Assembly: GCF_900142735.1 (NCBI RefSeq)
Contig: NZ_FRBY01000002.1
Coordinates: 682,001-746,000, forward strand
Direction: 5' to 3'
Source: Flavobacterium saccharophilum
GTDB taxonomy: Bacteria > Bacteroidota > Bacteroidia > Flavobacteriales > Flavobacteriaceae
Length of the DNA stretch: 64,000 bases
The notes beneath the pieces are model-generated. The model searched no databases, was not told the origin of the DNA, and was given only the letters and a program-made list of their open reading frames with translations. This document shows positions 63,464 through 64,000 of the stretch, piece by piece; position 1 is the stretch's first letter, and each line of letters opens with the position of its first letter. The position numbers were made by a program, and so were the translations under genes.

Positions 63464-64000
63464 ATGAAATTTTTTACCATTGTCATTTCACTTTTCACAC
63501 TGACTACTTTCGCTCAAAACAATAAAAAATACGATACCTTTTTTGAGAAAGGAAACGGAAATCAATCGGCCTCTTATGAGGAAACAATTAAGTACTTTAA
63601 ACTCTTAGCCAATGATTTTCCGACCATTCAAATGAAAGAAATGGGATTAACAGATTCAGGAGAACCTTTGCATATGGTAACTTTTAATCCGGATAAGGAA
63701 TTTGATTTTGATAAGATTCAGAAAACTAAAGCAGTTCTTTTTATCAACAACGGTATTCACGCTGGAGAGCCCGACGGAATAGATGCCACTATGCAATTCT
63801 ACAGAGATTTGGCCATCGGAAAAATGAAAGCGCCCAAAAACACGGTTTTAGTTTGTATTCCGGTTTATAATATTGGCGGTGCTTTAAACCGAAATTCAAC
63901 TACAAGGGCTAATCAGGACGGACCGGAAGTTTATGGCTTTAGAGGAAATGCCCGAAACTATGATTTGAATCGTGATTTAATGAAATCGGACACTCGAAAT
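63464..64000 (+). CDS. M14 family zinc carboxypeptidase (partial)
   Basis: 5' part only; the frame is open to the end of the window (179 codons). Signal MKFFTIVISLFTLTTFAQ, then the start of an M14 peptidase: zinc ligands His and Glu in NNGIHAGEPDG, the NNGxHAxE form of the HxxE site, and RNYDLNRDLMKSD further on. Likely releases C-terminal residues from peptides outside the cytoplasm. TATATTTG at 63433-63440 is the likely -7 box. Confidence 0.88.
   Translation, partial: MKFFTIVISLFTLTTFAQNNKKYDTFFEKGNGNQSASYEETIKYFKLLANDFPTIQMKEMGLTDSGEPLHMVTFNPDKEFDFDKIQKTKAVLFINNGIHAGEPDGIDATMQFYRDLAIGKMKAPKNTVLVCIPVYNIGGALNRNSTTRANQDGPEVYGFRGNARNYDLNRDLMKSDTRN

Overview
The window looks like a chromosomal stretch of a Flavobacterium-like Bacteroidota. 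The evidence is low GC, A-rich leaders without Shine-Dalgarno boxes, TAnnTTTG promoter -7 boxes, a SusC/SusD polysaccharide utilisation locus (PUL), many lipoproteins with Bacteroidota-type lipoboxes, and gene neighbourhoods typical of flavobacteria (ddl / PASTA / RluA, pta-ackA, prmA-clpS). There are no rRNA, tRNA, CRISPR, phage or insertion-sequence genes that I can see.

Layout: 0-5.8 kb holds an AlkC-like DNA glycosylase, a pirin/OsmC/GNAT cluster, a secreted adenosine deaminase, a monooxygenase-fold protein and rlmH. 5.8-20.7 kb is mostly plus-strand housekeeping (folP on the minus strand, a DoxX-type protein, a TlpA-like thioredoxin, tpiA, prmA, clpS, a sterol-desaturase-like enzyme, lysoplasmalogenase, an arylamine N-acetyltransferase, kdsA) mixed with small lipoproteins and membrane proteins of unknown function. 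20.7-38 kb is a minus-strand PUL: membrane-anchored Y_Y_Y/LuxR regulator, SusC, SusD, LamG surface lipoprotein, PF10091 (GH144-like) glucanase, esterase, GH3 beta-glucosidase, then a glycerophosphodiesterase, a GH43 enzyme with carbohydrate-binding modules, and an M28 peptidase. 38-44.7 kb holds ackA, pta, corA and dnaK. 45.1-47.2 kb is an AhpD-like / DGPF / ECF42-type sigma factor module. 47.4-64 kb is mixed housekeeping: thioesterase, MscS channel, hydrolases, sulfurtransferase, ABC ATPase, RluA, PASTA, ddl, DUF421, coaD, PhnA, a DbpA-like helicase and the 5' end of an M14 peptidase.

How the genes work together: the PF10091 enzyme plus a BglX-like GH3 beside SusC/D suggests a beta-1,2-glucan PUL. 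The glycerophosphodiesterase and esterase in the same cluster fit removal of the phosphoglycerol and succinyl/acetyl groups that decorate osmoregulated periplasmic glucans of other bacteria. This is inference. Intrinsic terminators divide the PUL into blocks (susC-susD-LamG; glucanase-esterase-GH3; accessory genes). The region in front of susC carries two 12-bp palindromes with an AACGTT core and phased ATGATGTA repeats.

The most unusual content is intergenic. It includes three copies of a structured element with conserved ends and a central hairpin that keeps its shape while its sequence changes; a 32-bp inverted-repeat element; 7-, 8- and 9-nt word repeats; a 12-copy heptad array starting in the tpiA stop codon; and a hairpin that runs directly into a start codon.
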